Numbered from the stretch's first letter, positions 35,006-43,147 are shown. The stretch is DNA of 64,000 nt from Alkaliphilus sp. B6464 (GCF_018141165.1 NZ_CP058557.1:1426001-1490000), one strand, 5' to 3'. Notes: a model not told the origin generated them from the sequence alone. A program made the numbers and translations.

Positions 35006-35299
35006 ATGAATATAAACTTAACTGATTCTGCTAGAGAAGAAATATTAAAGCAAAATGCAAAGGATACGGGTGTAAGAATATATGTAGCATCTATGGGCTG
35101 AGCGGGCCCTAGTTTTTCATTGTCTCTGGAAGAGGCAACAGAAACAGATGTAGTAACAGATGTAAATGGTGTGAAATTTGTAGTTGATAAAAATATTGAT
35201 AAGCGTTTTGGAGCTGTTAAGGTGGATTACGGCACTAAGATGTTTAGAAAAGGCTTTATGATTTCCTTAGAAAGCGACGATGGTGGAGGTTGTCACTAG
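35006..35299 (+). CDS. HesB/IscA-like selenoprotein (in-frame UGA at codon 32 read as selenocysteine)
   Basis: ATG 35006 follows AAGGAGGAAAAATT. The frame gives 97 residues if the TGA at 35099-35101 is read as Sec: 31 residues ending VASMG, then U, then AGPSFSLSLEEA and a long open stretch to GGGCH and TAG. The region MG-U-AGPSF aligns with the first conserved Cys of IscA/HesB proteins (GGCSGF), and the C-terminal GGGCH recalls the CGCG end. A hairpin at 35120-35138 fits a bacterial SECIS. HesB-like selenoproteins are a known family of anaerobes. The probable role is iron-sulfur or thiol redox chemistry. The selenocysteine genes are outside the window. Confidence 0.88.
35099..35138 (+). promoter_or_regulatory. 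UGA codon with bacterial SECIS-like hairpin
   Basis: The UGA is at 35099-35101. TTGTCTC (35120-35126) pairs with GAGGCAA (35132-35138), including one G-U pair, leaving loop TGGAA. The loop begins 25 nt after the UGA and has G at its second position, both within the usual range for bacterial SECIS elements. Confidence 0.75.
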
Positions 35300-35356
35300 T
35301 AAGTTTTTAAAGGTGTGAAGTTTGTACAAACTTTAAAAATCACCATATGTGTAAAT

Positions 35357-35394
35357 AAAAAAGTCGAATTGGTAAATTATCAATTCGGCTTTTT
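35357..35394. terminator. Bidirectional terminator after the selenoprotein gene
   Basis: AAAAAAGTCGAATTG and CAATTCGGCTTTTT form a stem with a 9-nt loop. It lies between the selenoprotein gene and the convergent zinc-ribbon gene. Confidence 0.8.
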
Positions 35395-35420
35395 AACGTA
35401 ATAAATCTTTATTGATATTT

Positions 35421-35582
35421 TTAGCTAACACAAATAGGATGTGCTGACCCGTCTTCTAATATTCTAAAAAGTTGAAGCTGATCCTTTCTAGAGTAGAAAA
35501 TTTCTACAAAACAATTGCTACAAAAATATCTAGACTTACTTAGTTTTCCAGTATTCTCATTACCGCATATAGGGCACTTCAT
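35421..35582 (-). CDS. Small zinc-ribbon protein
   Basis: 53 residues from ATG 35582 behind AGGAGGAATTAAA. The sequence begins MKCPICGNENTG and continues YFCSNCFVEIFY, giving two CxxC knuckles for one zinc ion; a lone Cys is near the C terminus. It is short but has a perfect ribosome site and a convergent terminator. Such ribbons bind nucleic acids or proteins; the function is unknown. Confidence 0.75.
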   Translation of the reverse strand: MKCPICGNENTGKLSKSRYFCSNCFVEIFYSRKDQLQLFRILEDGSAHPICVS

Positions 35583-35916
35583 TTTAATTCCTCCTGTTCT
35601 TTAAAACAGTAATATATTTATATTATATCATTCTGAAATGAAAATTTTGCAACTCGAAATAATTGGTTAAAATATTGCCATTAATATCATTATAATATAA
35701 AAAGTTAAATTCTGGCAAGATAAAAATAAAAATATCATACATTATATGCTACAAAAACAGTAGTTATGCACAATGAAAACAGCTTTCTCATATTATATAT
35801 TACAATAACCCTATACTTAGCCTATGGCTTTTAAAATTACTATATACAAGTAGTTATAGAGTGGGGGAAGTTGATGTAAATAAAAAGCATATTGCGAAAG
35901 ACTAGGAGGGTTAAAT
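35583..35916. other. AT-rich divergent intergenic region
   Basis: About 330 bases between the zinc-ribbon gene and the SpoIID-amidase gene. On the minus strand TATAAT (35622-35627 complement) and TTGCAA (35647-35652) could promote the zinc-ribbon gene, though the spacer is long at 19 nt. I see no RNA gene or long repeat. Confidence 0.35.
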
Positions 35917-37350
35917 TTGTATGATGAAAGTAGAGAAGTTTATATAAATATATATGATAAAAAATCTGACAAAATAGTGATGAATGAACTGGAGGAACTG
36001 GTGAAACAGTTAGTGGCATGGAGTATTCCACTAAACTTTCATATAGAGGCGTTAAAGTGTCAAAGCATTATTATGAGAACTAAGTTAGTTAGACAGATGA
36101 GAGCCTATGGAGGATGTGGTGTAAATCAGCAGAAGGAAGCAGATATTTTAATGGAGAATTTTGTAGGAGCTATACCACTAGAGCAGTATAAAGAAATATG
36201 GGGGAGAGATTACGAAGATTATGTTAAAAAGATAGAAACAGCTGTAATGGAGACTAAGGGATCTGTTTTACTATTTAATAATAAGCCGATTGATGCGAGG
36301 GCTCATCTAGTATGTGGAGGATCTACAGAAAATAGTGAAAATGTTGAGGGCAATGTTGTTCAGTATTTAAGAAAAGTACTTTGCAATCATTGTCAAAACA
36401 GCCCGTATTCTTTAAACTACAAGGATATTCCTATAGAAGAGGTAGAAAACAAGTTAGGAGTAAAGCTAACTAATGATGAGGTTTTGAAGGATACTACCAT
36501 CGATAATATTATTGATGATGTTCTTAGAGATGAGCAAAATAGAGTAACAAAAATAAAAATTGGTGGTAAAGAGTTTAAAGGAAAAGAAGTAATGGATATT
36601 TTGAATATAAATTCAACTAGATTTGGATGGAGACCACAAATAATGCGCTTTTTTACGATAGGTAAGGGCGATGGTTTAGGTCTTTGTCAGTATGGTGCAA
36701 ATAATATGGCCTGTGAGGGTAGTTCTGCAGAAGAAATTTTAAAATATTATTATACAGGGATTGAAATTAAAAAAATACAAAATCCATGTATAAATATGCC
36801 CTTAAAAGGGAAACTAGTAGTGATTGATCCTGCCCATGGTGGTGAAGATAGTGATGATCATGTTGGAAGCCAAGGATTAAGAGAAAAAGATGTTAACTTA
36901 TCTATTGCTTTACACTTAGAAAAGGAACTTCAAAGTTTAGGCGCAGAGGTTTATTTAACTAGACGAGAAGATATTGTTGTACATTTAAATGATAGAGCTC
37001 AAATGGCTAATAATACTGCACCTCATTTCTTTATTAGCATTCATCAAAATTATTTTAATCATCCTTCCAAATCTGGAACAGAAATTTATTATTTCCGAGG
37101 AGATACAGTTGCTAAAGAACTTGCAAGAGAAATAATGACTGCATTGACAGAGGAGATTGAGACCCTGGATAAAGGTATAAAGCCAGCTGACTTTTTTCTA
37201 TTAAGGGAAGTAATTGTTAGTTCTATCCATGTGGAAGTAGCCTACATTTCTAATTTTGTAGAAGAAAAGATGTTAATGGATGATAACTTTAGAAAGAGAG
37301 CTGCTAAATCCATCGCAAAGGGATTTGTTAATTTTTATAGATATGTTTAG
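35917..37350 (+). CDS. SpoIID-like domain fused to N-acetylmuramoyl-L-alanine amidase
   Basis: 477 residues from TTG behind AGGAGGGTTAAAT. Residues about 25-285 are SpoIID-like (lytic transglycosylase type), with E44 in EALKCQSIIMRT as the likely catalytic Glu and GKGDGLGLCQYGANNMA near 249. Residues 298-477 are an Amidase_3 domain with a complete zinc site: H307 (DPAHGG), E323, H376 (SIHQN) and E440. One protein could thus cut both glycan strands and peptide stems of the wall. No signal peptide or membrane helix is seen, odd for a wall enzyme. A role in sporulation or germination is inferred. Confidence 0.85.
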   Translation: MYDESREVYINIYDKKSDKIVMNELEELVKQLVAWSIPLNFHIEALKCQSIIMRTKLVRQMRAYGGCGVNQQKEADILMENFVGAIPLEQYKEIWGRDYEDYVKKIETAVMETKGSVLLFNNKPIDARAHLVCGGSTENSENVEGNVVQYLRKVLCNHCQNSPYSLNYKDIPIEEVENKLGVKLTNDEVLKDTTIDNIIDDVLRDEQNRVTKIKIGGKEFKGKEVMDILNINSTRFGWRPQIMRFFTIGKGDGLGLCQYGANNMACEGSSAEEILKYYYTGIEIKKIQNPCINMPLKGKLVVIDPAHGGEDSDDHVGSQGLREKDVNLSIALHLEKELQSLGAEVYLTRREDIVVHLNDRAQMANNTAPHFFISIHQNYFNHPSKSGTEIYYFRGDTVAKELAREIMTALTEEIETLDKGIKPADFFLLREVIVSSIHVEVAYISNFVEEKMLMDDNFRKRAAKSIAKGFVNFYRYV

Positions 37351-37360
37351 ATGAAATAAG

Positions 37361-37388
37361 ATAAGAGAATTAACAATTCTCTTATTTT
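37361..37388 (+). terminator. Intrinsic terminator after the SpoIID-amidase gene
   Basis: ATAAGAGAATT-AAC-AATTCTCTTAT is an 11-bp stem with a 3-nt loop and a following TTTAT tract. Confidence 0.75.
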
Positions 37389-37425
37389 ATGTATAATAAA
37401 TATTTAAAAAACAAATATATGCTAT

Positions 37426-37454
37426 TTGACAAACAATCCATTTGCATTTATAAT
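37426..37454 (+). promoter_or_regulatory. Upstream veg promoter (sigma-A)
   Basis: TTGACA (37426-37431), 17 nt, TATAAT (37449-37454): a perfect consensus promoter pointing at veg. Confidence 0.8.
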
Positions 37455-37468
37455 ATATGGTTAACTAT

Positions 37469-37497
37469 TTGACAATAGTTATCAAATATGTTATGAT
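37469..37497 (+). promoter_or_regulatory. Proximal veg promoter (sigma-A)
   Basis: TTGACA (37469-37474), 17 nt, TATGAT (37492-37497). It is 43 bp downstream of the first promoter, giving tandem strong promoters. Confidence 0.8.
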
Positions 37498-37530
37498 ATA
37501 ATTGTCAAAGTTGCGAAAGAAGGTGATTAC

Positions 37531-37818
37531 TTGGCAATCAAAACTCCACTTGATGGAAGAAATCAATTACAAGAGATTAGAAAGAACATTGAAGGATATG
37601 TTGGACAAAAAATTGTTCTTAAGGCTAATAAAGGAAGAAAGAAAACTACTGTTCGAGAAGGAATCTTAGAGAACACATATCCTAATATCTTTATCGTAAG
37701 AATTGATGGAAAGTTTGATGACAATGTTAGAAGAGTTTCCTACAGTTATTCTGATATTCTTACAGAGACAGTTGAAATCACCGTGTGTAGTGACAACAAG
37801 AGTATTAAAGTTAGTTAA
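37531..37818 (+). CDS. veg: Veg family protein
   Basis: 95 residues from TTG behind GAAGGTGATTACT. LDGRNQLQEIRKNIEGYVGQKI and RKKTTVREGILENTYPNIFIV are characteristic of Veg. In Bacillus the protein stimulates biofilm gene expression and is made from a very strong promoter; the tandem consensus promoters here fit that. Single gene followed by a terminator. Confidence 0.95.
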   Translation: MAIKTPLDGRNQLQEIRKNIEGYVGQKIVLKANKGRKKTTVREGILENTYPNIFIVRIDGKFDDNVRRVSYSYSDILTETVEITVCSDNKSIKVS

Positions 37819-37824
37819 TATAAA

Positions 37825-37855
37825 CGCCACCCTCATGGGTGGTCTTTATTTTTAA
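37825..37855 (+). terminator. Intrinsic terminator after veg
   Basis: CCACCC-TCAT-GGGTGG hairpin followed by TCTTTATTTTT. Confidence 0.85.
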
Positions 37856-37888
37856 TAGGAAATGATATGGCATTATACAAGGTTAAAC

Positions 37889-37911
37889 TTTTATACATTA
37901 AATGTATAAAA
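37889..37911. promoter_or_regulatory. Palindrome upstream of arcA
   Basis: TTTTATACAT (37889-37898) and ATGTATAAAA (37902-37911) are perfect 10-bp arms around TAA. It lies 110 bp before arcA, in a region with TATAAT-like boxes. It may be an operator for an arginine-responsive regulator, but it does not match the classic ARG box well. Confidence 0.45.
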
Positions 37912-38021
37912 ACTCTATAAACCTTATAAATACTAATATTGAATTATGCATAAAAAATGGATATACTATTATTAGAATAAAAAGACAATTCATAAAAGTT
38001 TAAACGGAGGCGGAAAAAACT

Positions 38022-39245
38022 ATGCTAAATGGTGGCTTTTTAAATATTACATCGGAAATAGGCAAATTAAAGGCAGTACTTCTTCATAGACCAGGTCGAG
38101 AATTAGAGAGATTAACACCTCAATATTTACAAGAACTTCTATTCGATGATATACCATGGCTTAATAGAATGAGGCAGGAGCATGATGGCTTTGCAAAGGT
38201 AATGATTGATAGAGGAACTGATGTATACTATTACGAAGAATTATTAGAGGAAGTTTTAAAGGATAAAGCTACACATAAATCATTTGTTGAAGATTTAGTA
38301 AAGATATGTAATATTGATAATGAACTATTAGAAAAAAGCATTATAGAATATTTATTAACAAAAACACCAGAAGAAACTGTGGAGATATCTATATCAGGAC
38401 TACATAAAGATGATTTACCAGAGATTAAACGTGAACCTTGTTTATTAGATTATATTAAAGAAGAATATCCTTTTTATATAAATCCTACACCAAATCTATA
38501 TTTCACCAGAGATCCAGGAACTGTTATTGGTCAAGGTCTATCCATTAATAGAATGGAAATGAGTGCTAGAAATAGAGAAACTATGTTTTTACAATATATT
38601 TATAAATACAACCCATTATTTGATGGGAGAAATACTCCTCAATGGTACGATTATAACGACAAACACAGTATAGAGGGAGGAGATATTTTAGTATTAAGTG
38701 ATAAAGTAGTAGCAATTGGCTGCAGTGAGAGGACTTCAGCTAAGGGTATAGAAATTTTAGCCCAAAGACTTTTTGAAAATAGTAACGTAGAAAAGGTGCT
38801 AGCTATTAAAATTCCATTTACCAGAGCATATATGCATCTAGATACGGTATTTACAATGGTTGATTATGATAAGTTTACAATTTATCCTGGAATAGAGGAT
38901 AAGGTTAGTGTATATGAGTTAACCAAAGGTAGGAATATGCCAAAGATTACACCTATAGATACATTGGAAAACGGTTTGAAGTCAGCTTTAGGACTTCCAG
39001 CTATAAAACTAATTAAAACTGGTAGAGGAGATGCCATTACAGCGGCTAGGGAGCAATGGAACGATGCTACTAACACCCTAGCTGTTGCACCTGGAGTGAT
39101 TATTACATATAATCGCAATGAGATATCAAATGAATATTTAAGAAATAATGGAATCGAGGTTATAGAGATTGAAGGATCTGAACTAGTAAGAGGACGGGGT
39201 GGTCCAAGATGTATGTCTATGCCTCTTGTGCGTGAAAAGCTTTAG
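38022..39245 (+). CDS. arcA: Arginine deiminase
   Basis: 407 residues with family motifs FTRDPGTVIGQG, EGGDILVL, MHLDTVF and RGRGGPRCMSMPL, where Cys397 is the nucleophile. It converts arginine to citrulline and ammonia, the first step of the energy-yielding arginine deiminase pathway. ATG behind GGAGGCGGAAAAAACT. No arcB or arcC is adjacent; a RocB-like peptidase follows. Confidence 0.97.
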   Translation: MLNGGFLNITSEIGKLKAVLLHRPGRELERLTPQYLQELLFDDIPWLNRMRQEHDGFAKVMIDRGTDVYYYEELLEEVLKDKATHKSFVEDLVKICNIDNELLEKSIIEYLLTKTPEETVEISISGLHKDDLPEIKREPCLLDYIKEEYPFYINPTPNLYFTRDPGTVIGQGLSINRMEMSARNRETMFLQYIYKYNPLFDGRNTPQWYDYNDKHSIEGGDILVLSDKVVAIGCSERTSAKGIEILAQRLFENSNVEKVLAIKIPFTRAYMHLDTVFTMVDYDKFTIYPGIEDKVSVYELTKGRNMPKITPIDTLENGLKSALGLPAIKLIKTGRGDAITAAREQWNDATNTLAVAPGVIITYNRNEISNEYLRNNGIEVIEIEGSELVRGRGGPRCMSMPLVREKL

Positions 39246-39299
39246 AATTGGTGGTTTAAAGATTTAGAGTAAAACAATACATATTAAGGGGGTATTATA

Positions 39300-40940
39300 A
39301 TGGACATTGGTAAAAGAGCTGAAGAGCTGGCTATAGAGCTTACAAGTATCCTTAGTGTTGTAGGTACTAAAGAAGAAAATAATGTAGTTGAAAGAATCTA
39401 TGAATTCTTTGGTGAAATGGATTATTTTAAGAATAATCCTGAAAGCTTAAAATACGTAGATGTTATAAACGATGAGATTGGCAGAAAATCTACTTTAGCT
39501 ACTATTAAAGGAAAAAAGGGAAATTCCAATAAGACCGTTATTTTAATTGGACATACAGACACTGTTGGTATAACTGATTATGGTGATTTAAAAGAGTATG
39601 CTACTAAACCTTTAGAATTAATTGAAAAATTAAAAGAAGTAATCATTCCTGAAGAAGCCAAAATTGATTTGGACACTGGAGATTATATCTTTGGTAGAGG
39701 AATTTTTGATATGAAATGCGGAGTAGCAATTATTATGACAATAATGGAAGAACTAGCTAAAAATGTAGATAACCTAGAGGGAAATGTTGTATTTGCTGCT
39801 GTATGTGATGAAGAAGGTAACTCTGGGGGAATGCTATCTGTAGTACCTGAGTTAGTTAGACTTAAGGAGTCTGAAGGCTATGAATACTTAGCAGTTATAG
39901 ACACTGATTATAGTGCTCCTAGATATGTTGGTGATGAAAATAGATATGTATACATAGGTACTGTTGGTAAACTGATGCCTAGTTTCTTTATAGTAGGTAA
40001 AGAAACCCATGTAGGAGAGCCCTATAAAGGATTAGACCCTAATCAAATATCTTCTAGCATAACTAAGGAATTTAACTTAAATATGGAGTACTGTGATGTG
40101 GCTGAAGGGGAAGTGTCTCTTCCACCAATTACTTTGAGACAACAAGACTTAAAAACAGAATACTCAGTACAAATTGCAAAGACTTCATATCTTTACTTTA
40201 ACTATGCTACCCATATATCTACTCCTGATGAAGTAATGAACAGAATGCTAGTAGGAGCTTTTAAAGCTTTTCAAAATACCATAGATGAGTTAAATAATCA
40301 ATATAAGAGTTATTGTAAAATGAGTAGTTATCCTTATGCGGAGTTACCTTGGAAAGCAAGAGTTATTACTTATGAAGAGCTAGTTGAAAAAGTTAGGGCT
40401 GAAAAAGGTGAGGAACTTAATTTAATGCTTGAGAAATTAAGTAGAGAGCTACTTGATAACGATAAAATTGATGAAAGGGTTTTTGCGTTAAAACTTGTAG
40501 AGCAAGTACATAAAATGTGGTCTGACAAAGAACCTGTAGTTATAGCTTACTTCTCACCACCATATTACCCTCACATTTATGTAGAAGGTAATGAAGTTAA
40601 AGAGAAAATCCTTCTAAGAGCTGTTGATGATGCTATTGAAGCGGCTGACAACAAATTTAATATAGTTAGAAAAAAATTCTATCCTTATATATCAGATTTA
40701 AGCTATGCCGCTGCACCAAAAGAAAATTCTATCATCGGAGTTTTAAAAGAAAATATGCCAGGTTTTGGCGTAAAGTATAATCTTCCACTTAAAGAAATGC
40801 AAGAACTTAACCTTCCTGTAGTAAATATAGGGCCTTTTGGCAAAGATGCTCATAAGTTTACAGAGAGAGTAGAAAGAGATTATTCCTTTAATGTGCTTCC
40901 GAAGATGGTTTATGATACTATTTTAAATTTATTAAAGTAG
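39300..40940 (+). CDS. rocB: M20-family peptidase, RocB-like
   Basis: 546 residues. Zinc-ligand regions of M20 peptidases are visible: LIGHTDTVG, GRGIFDMKCGVA and VCDEEGNSGGM. Length and sequence style match RocB, linked to arginine use in Bacillus with unproven activity. It lies 54 bp after arcA, so the pair probably acts in arginine or arginyl-peptide breakdown. Ribosome site AAGGGGGTATTATA. Confidence 0.88.
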   Translation: MDIGKRAEELAIELTSILSVVGTKEENNVVERIYEFFGEMDYFKNNPESLKYVDVINDEIGRKSTLATIKGKKGNSNKTVILIGHTDTVGITDYGDLKEYATKPLELIEKLKEVIIPEEAKIDLDTGDYIFGRGIFDMKCGVAIIMTIMEELAKNVDNLEGNVVFAAVCDEEGNSGGMLSVVPELVRLKESEGYEYLAVIDTDYSAPRYVGDENRYVYIGTVGKLMPSFFIVGKETHVGEPYKGLDPNQISSSITKEFNLNMEYCDVAEGEVSLPPITLRQQDLKTEYSVQIAKTSYLYFNYATHISTPDEVMNRMLVGAFKAFQNTIDELNNQYKSYCKMSSYPYAELPWKARVITYEELVEKVRAEKGEELNLMLEKLSRELLDNDKIDERVFALKLVEQVHKMWSDKEPVVIAYFSPPYYPHIYVEGNEVKEKILLRAVDDAIEAADNKFNIVRKKFYPYISDLSYAAAPKENSIIGVLKENMPGFGVKYNLPLKEMQELNLPVVNIGPFGKDAHKFTERVERDYSFNVLPKMVYDTILNLLK

Positions 40941-40979
40941 GCTACTATAAAAAAAAATAAAATATATATGGTGATTAAG

Positions 40980-41231
40980 ATGAACTACGTATACATATTA
41001 GAATGTGCTGATAAAAGTCTATATACTGGATGGACTAATAATTTAGAGAAGAGAGTTAAAACCCATGGAGGTGGGAATGGTGGAAAATATACGAGGGCTA
41101 GGCTTCCTGTAAAACTTGTATATTTTGAAGAGTATGATGATAAAATATCTGCCCAGAAGAGGGAGTATGAAATAAAGCAGATGAGAAGAAAGGAAAAATT
41201 AAAATTGATTGAAAGTGCCATTGTCGAATAG
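40980..41231 (+). CDS. GIY-YIG nuclease family protein
   Basis: 83 residues from ATG 40980 with GGTGAT upstream; an ATG at 40968 would add four residues. The pattern YVYILECADKSLYTGWTNNLEKRVKTH is the GIY-YIG core of the YhbQ/UPF0213 group. These small proteins are believed to be structure-specific nucleases. The stop codon lies inside the following terminator. Confidence 0.9.
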   Translation: MNYVYILECADKSLYTGWTNNLEKRVKTHGGGNGGKYTRARLPVKLVYFEEYDDKISAQKREYEIKQMRRKEKLKLIESAIVE

Positions 41232-41244
41232 TGGCACTTTTTGT
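41212..41244 (+). terminator. Intrinsic terminator overlapping the GIY-YIG stop codon
   Basis: AAAGTGCCA (41212-41220) and TGGCACTTT (41232-41240) pair, followed by TT. The GIY-YIG stop is in the loop. Confidence 0.75.
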
Positions 41245-41319
41245 CGATATAATAATAAAGGATTTTGTAGAGAAATGTATAATTATATACCTGTTAAACA
41301 GAAAAATATAATGAGTATA

Positions 41320-41402
41320 TGAAAAGGGCAAAATTATCGAAAGATAATGACGCAAAGCCTTGGGCCTAAAGTATATTTTACTATGGTAGCCAGGTTGCCG
41401 AA
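41320..41402 (+). promoter_or_regulatory. Cyclic di-GMP-I (GEMM) riboswitch aptamer
   Basis: The aptamer core is present in order: GGGCAAA, a hairpin ATTATCGAAAGATAAT with a GAAA tetraloop, GACGCAAAGCC, TTGGGCCTAAAG, a second hairpin with TATGG as the tetraloop receptor and GTAGCCAGGTTGCCGAA. These are the conserved blocks of the Vc2-type class I c-di-GMP riboswitch. It precedes an expression platform and a TPR membrane protein. Confidence 0.93.
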
Positions 41403-41468
41403 AAGGATAATACAATTATATAAGGATTATCCTTAGCTTTGTGCGCTTTTGTACAAAGCTTTTTTTAT
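41403..41468 (+). terminator. Riboswitch expression platform with terminator
   Basis: Two hairpins follow the aptamer: AAGGATAAT/ATTATCCTT (41403-41411, 41426-41434) and AGCTTTGT/ACAAAGCT (41435-41442, 41453-41460) with a 7-T run. The second is a standard intrinsic terminator, so ligand binding probably sets read-through into the next gene. The direction (on or off) cannot be decided by eye. Confidence 0.75.
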
Positions 41469-41505
41469 TTTAAAGTTATATTATCTATGGAAGGAGGCTA
41501 AAAAT

Positions 41506-42549
41506 GTGTCGGAAGAAGTAATGGAGCAGGATTATGTCGATGATGGAGTATGTAAAAACTGTAATAGTCCCAATGTTGAGGAAGGATATAATCTAGCACT
41601 ATGTAGAGAGTGTAGAGAAGAATTTGTTAGGAGACCCATACCTCTGTGGGTTAAGGGATTTATTATAATATTAATATCTACATTTATTGCTGGTATAATG
41701 AGATTTCCTCAAACATTAATCAGTGGTATTGCCTATGAAAGAGGGAAAAAGGCAGAAACAGCCCATAAATACAAAACAGCTATGGAGGAGTATGAAAAGG
41801 CATTAGAACAGTATCCAGATTCCACATTAATATTAGCTAAATTGGCGGTTACCTACTATCATAATAATAAAATTGAAGAAGTCATTAATACTATTGATAT
41901 AATTGCTGGTAGGGATCTTGACGAACAGGATTTAGTTGAGGAAGTTAATGAAATTATGGATAAAATATCTAGAAATTTTTATCCAAGTGAGGAGTTAGTA
42001 AACGTATTAGATCAATATGATTTAGGAACCCAAGAGTTTTTTAATGAATTAGAAAATTGGGTCAATAAAAATCCAGATGATGTTTTTGCCATTTATTATT
42101 TAGCTAATATTTATTATGATCAAGAAAGATATGATGAATCAGAAGAGTACATGAATAAAATACTTAGTATTGATCCCACATTTTATGATGGCTATTTATT
42201 TCTTTCTGCGCTTTATAGGGAAAGAGGCGAGTTCGATCGAGGCATTGAATATTGCAACAAAGTTTTAGAACATAATATTGAAGATCCACGTGCTTATGTT
42301 GGATTAAGTAGAATTGAACTTAAAAGATATGAAGATAAAGCAGCATTGGACTTTGCAAAAAAGGCTCATGAGATTAGTCCGCAGGAACCATATTTTATAT
42401 CAAATCTTGCTTTAGTATATCATTATAATGGTATGGAAGAAGAAAGAAATAAAACAATGGATTTACTTAGGAATCAGCAAAATGAGTACAGTGATAGGGA
42501 AATAGAATGGTTAGAAGATGTTATTTCGGGGCTTATCAAACTAAGATAG
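41506..42549 (+). CDS. Zinc-ribbon, membrane-anchored TPR protein under c-di-GMP riboswitch control
   Basis: 347 residues from GTG 41506 behind AAGGAGGCTAAAAAT; the frame is open further upstream but lacks a site. Residues about 13-37 form a zinc ribbon (CKNCNSPNVEEG...LCRECREEF). A membrane helix follows (GFIIILISTFIAGIMRF), then several TPR repeats (YKTAMEEYEKALEQYPDS, YDESEEYMNKILSIDPTF, FDRGIEYCNKVLEHN). The protein is probably a scaffold with TPRs on one membrane face. No named family is recognised beyond these domains. The riboswitch implies a role in a c-di-GMP-regulated surface or lifestyle switch. Confidence 0.8.
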   Translation: MSEEVMEQDYVDDGVCKNCNSPNVEEGYNLALCRECREEFVRRPIPLWVKGFIIILISTFIAGIMRFPQTLISGIAYERGKKAETAHKYKTAMEEYEKALEQYPDSTLILAKLAVTYYHNNKIEEVINTIDIIAGRDLDEQDLVEEVNEIMDKISRNFYPSEELVNVLDQYDLGTQEFFNELENWVNKNPDDVFAIYYLANIYYDQERYDESEEYMNKILSIDPTFYDGYLFLSALYRERGEFDRGIEYCNKVLEHNIEDPRAYVGLSRIELKRYEDKAALDFAKKAHEISPQEPYFISNLALVYHYNGMEEERNKTMDLLRNQQNEYSDREIEWLEDVISGLIKLR

Positions 42550-42613
42550 TAGATAATATAGGAAAAATGTTGAATTGTATTTATACTTATAAATATGAGA
42601 GGAGGTAGAATTA

Positions 42614-43147
42614 ATGTATATAATACCAGGTTTTTTGGTTTCTATAGCAACCTTTCCAGGTGTAATTGTTCACGAACTTGCACATCAGTTGTTTTGTAGA
42701 ATTACAAGGGTTGCAGTATTAGATGTTTGTTATTTTAGCCTAAAAAATCCAGCCGGATATGTAACACATGAGGTTCCTACAGAGCCTATTAAACAGTTAT
42801 TAATAGGAATAGGACCATTTTTAATTAATACTACACTAGGTGCTTTGATAGCTCTTCCAGGAGCTATACCAGTAATTAGGTTTGGTGATGGTCATACAAT
42901 AGATTATTTTTTTATATGGCTAGGTATTTCTATAGCAATGCACTCTTTTCCCAGTATTCAAGATGCTAAAAATATTTGGAGTGGAATTAAAAAAGAAGAA
43001 ACACCAATGTGGATTAGAATATTAGCTACACCTATTGTTGGACTTATTTATCTATGCACTATTGCATCTGTATTATGGTTTGATGTTATTTATGGTCTGT
43101 TTGTAGCTATGTTAATTCCAAATATTGTTATAAAGCTATTGGCTTAG
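42614..43147 (+). CDS. M50-like integral membrane zinc metalloprotease
   Basis: 177 residues, about five membrane helices. HELAH at 20-24 is a complete HExxH zinc motif placed in the first helix, as in M50/DUF3267-type proteases; the third ligand may be in the helix ending SIAMHSFPSIQD. It lies 64 bp after the TPR gene with no terminator between, so it likely shares the c-di-GMP control. The substrate is unknown. Confidence 0.8.
   Translation: MYIIPGFLVSIATFPGVIVHELAHQLFCRITRVAVLDVCYFSLKNPAGYVTHEVPTEPIKQLLIGIGPFLINTTLGALIALPGAIPVIRFGDGHTIDYFFIWLGISIAMHSFPSIQDAKNIWSGIKKEETPMWIRILATPIVGLIYLCTIASVLWFDVIYGLFVAMLIPNIVIKLLA

Noticed and set aside
35006-35299. HesB-like gene as a pseudogene with a nonsense mutation
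   Set aside because: The stop is TGA at the conserved Cys position, the downstream frame is intact to a C-terminal Cys, and a SECIS-like hairpin follows at the right distance.
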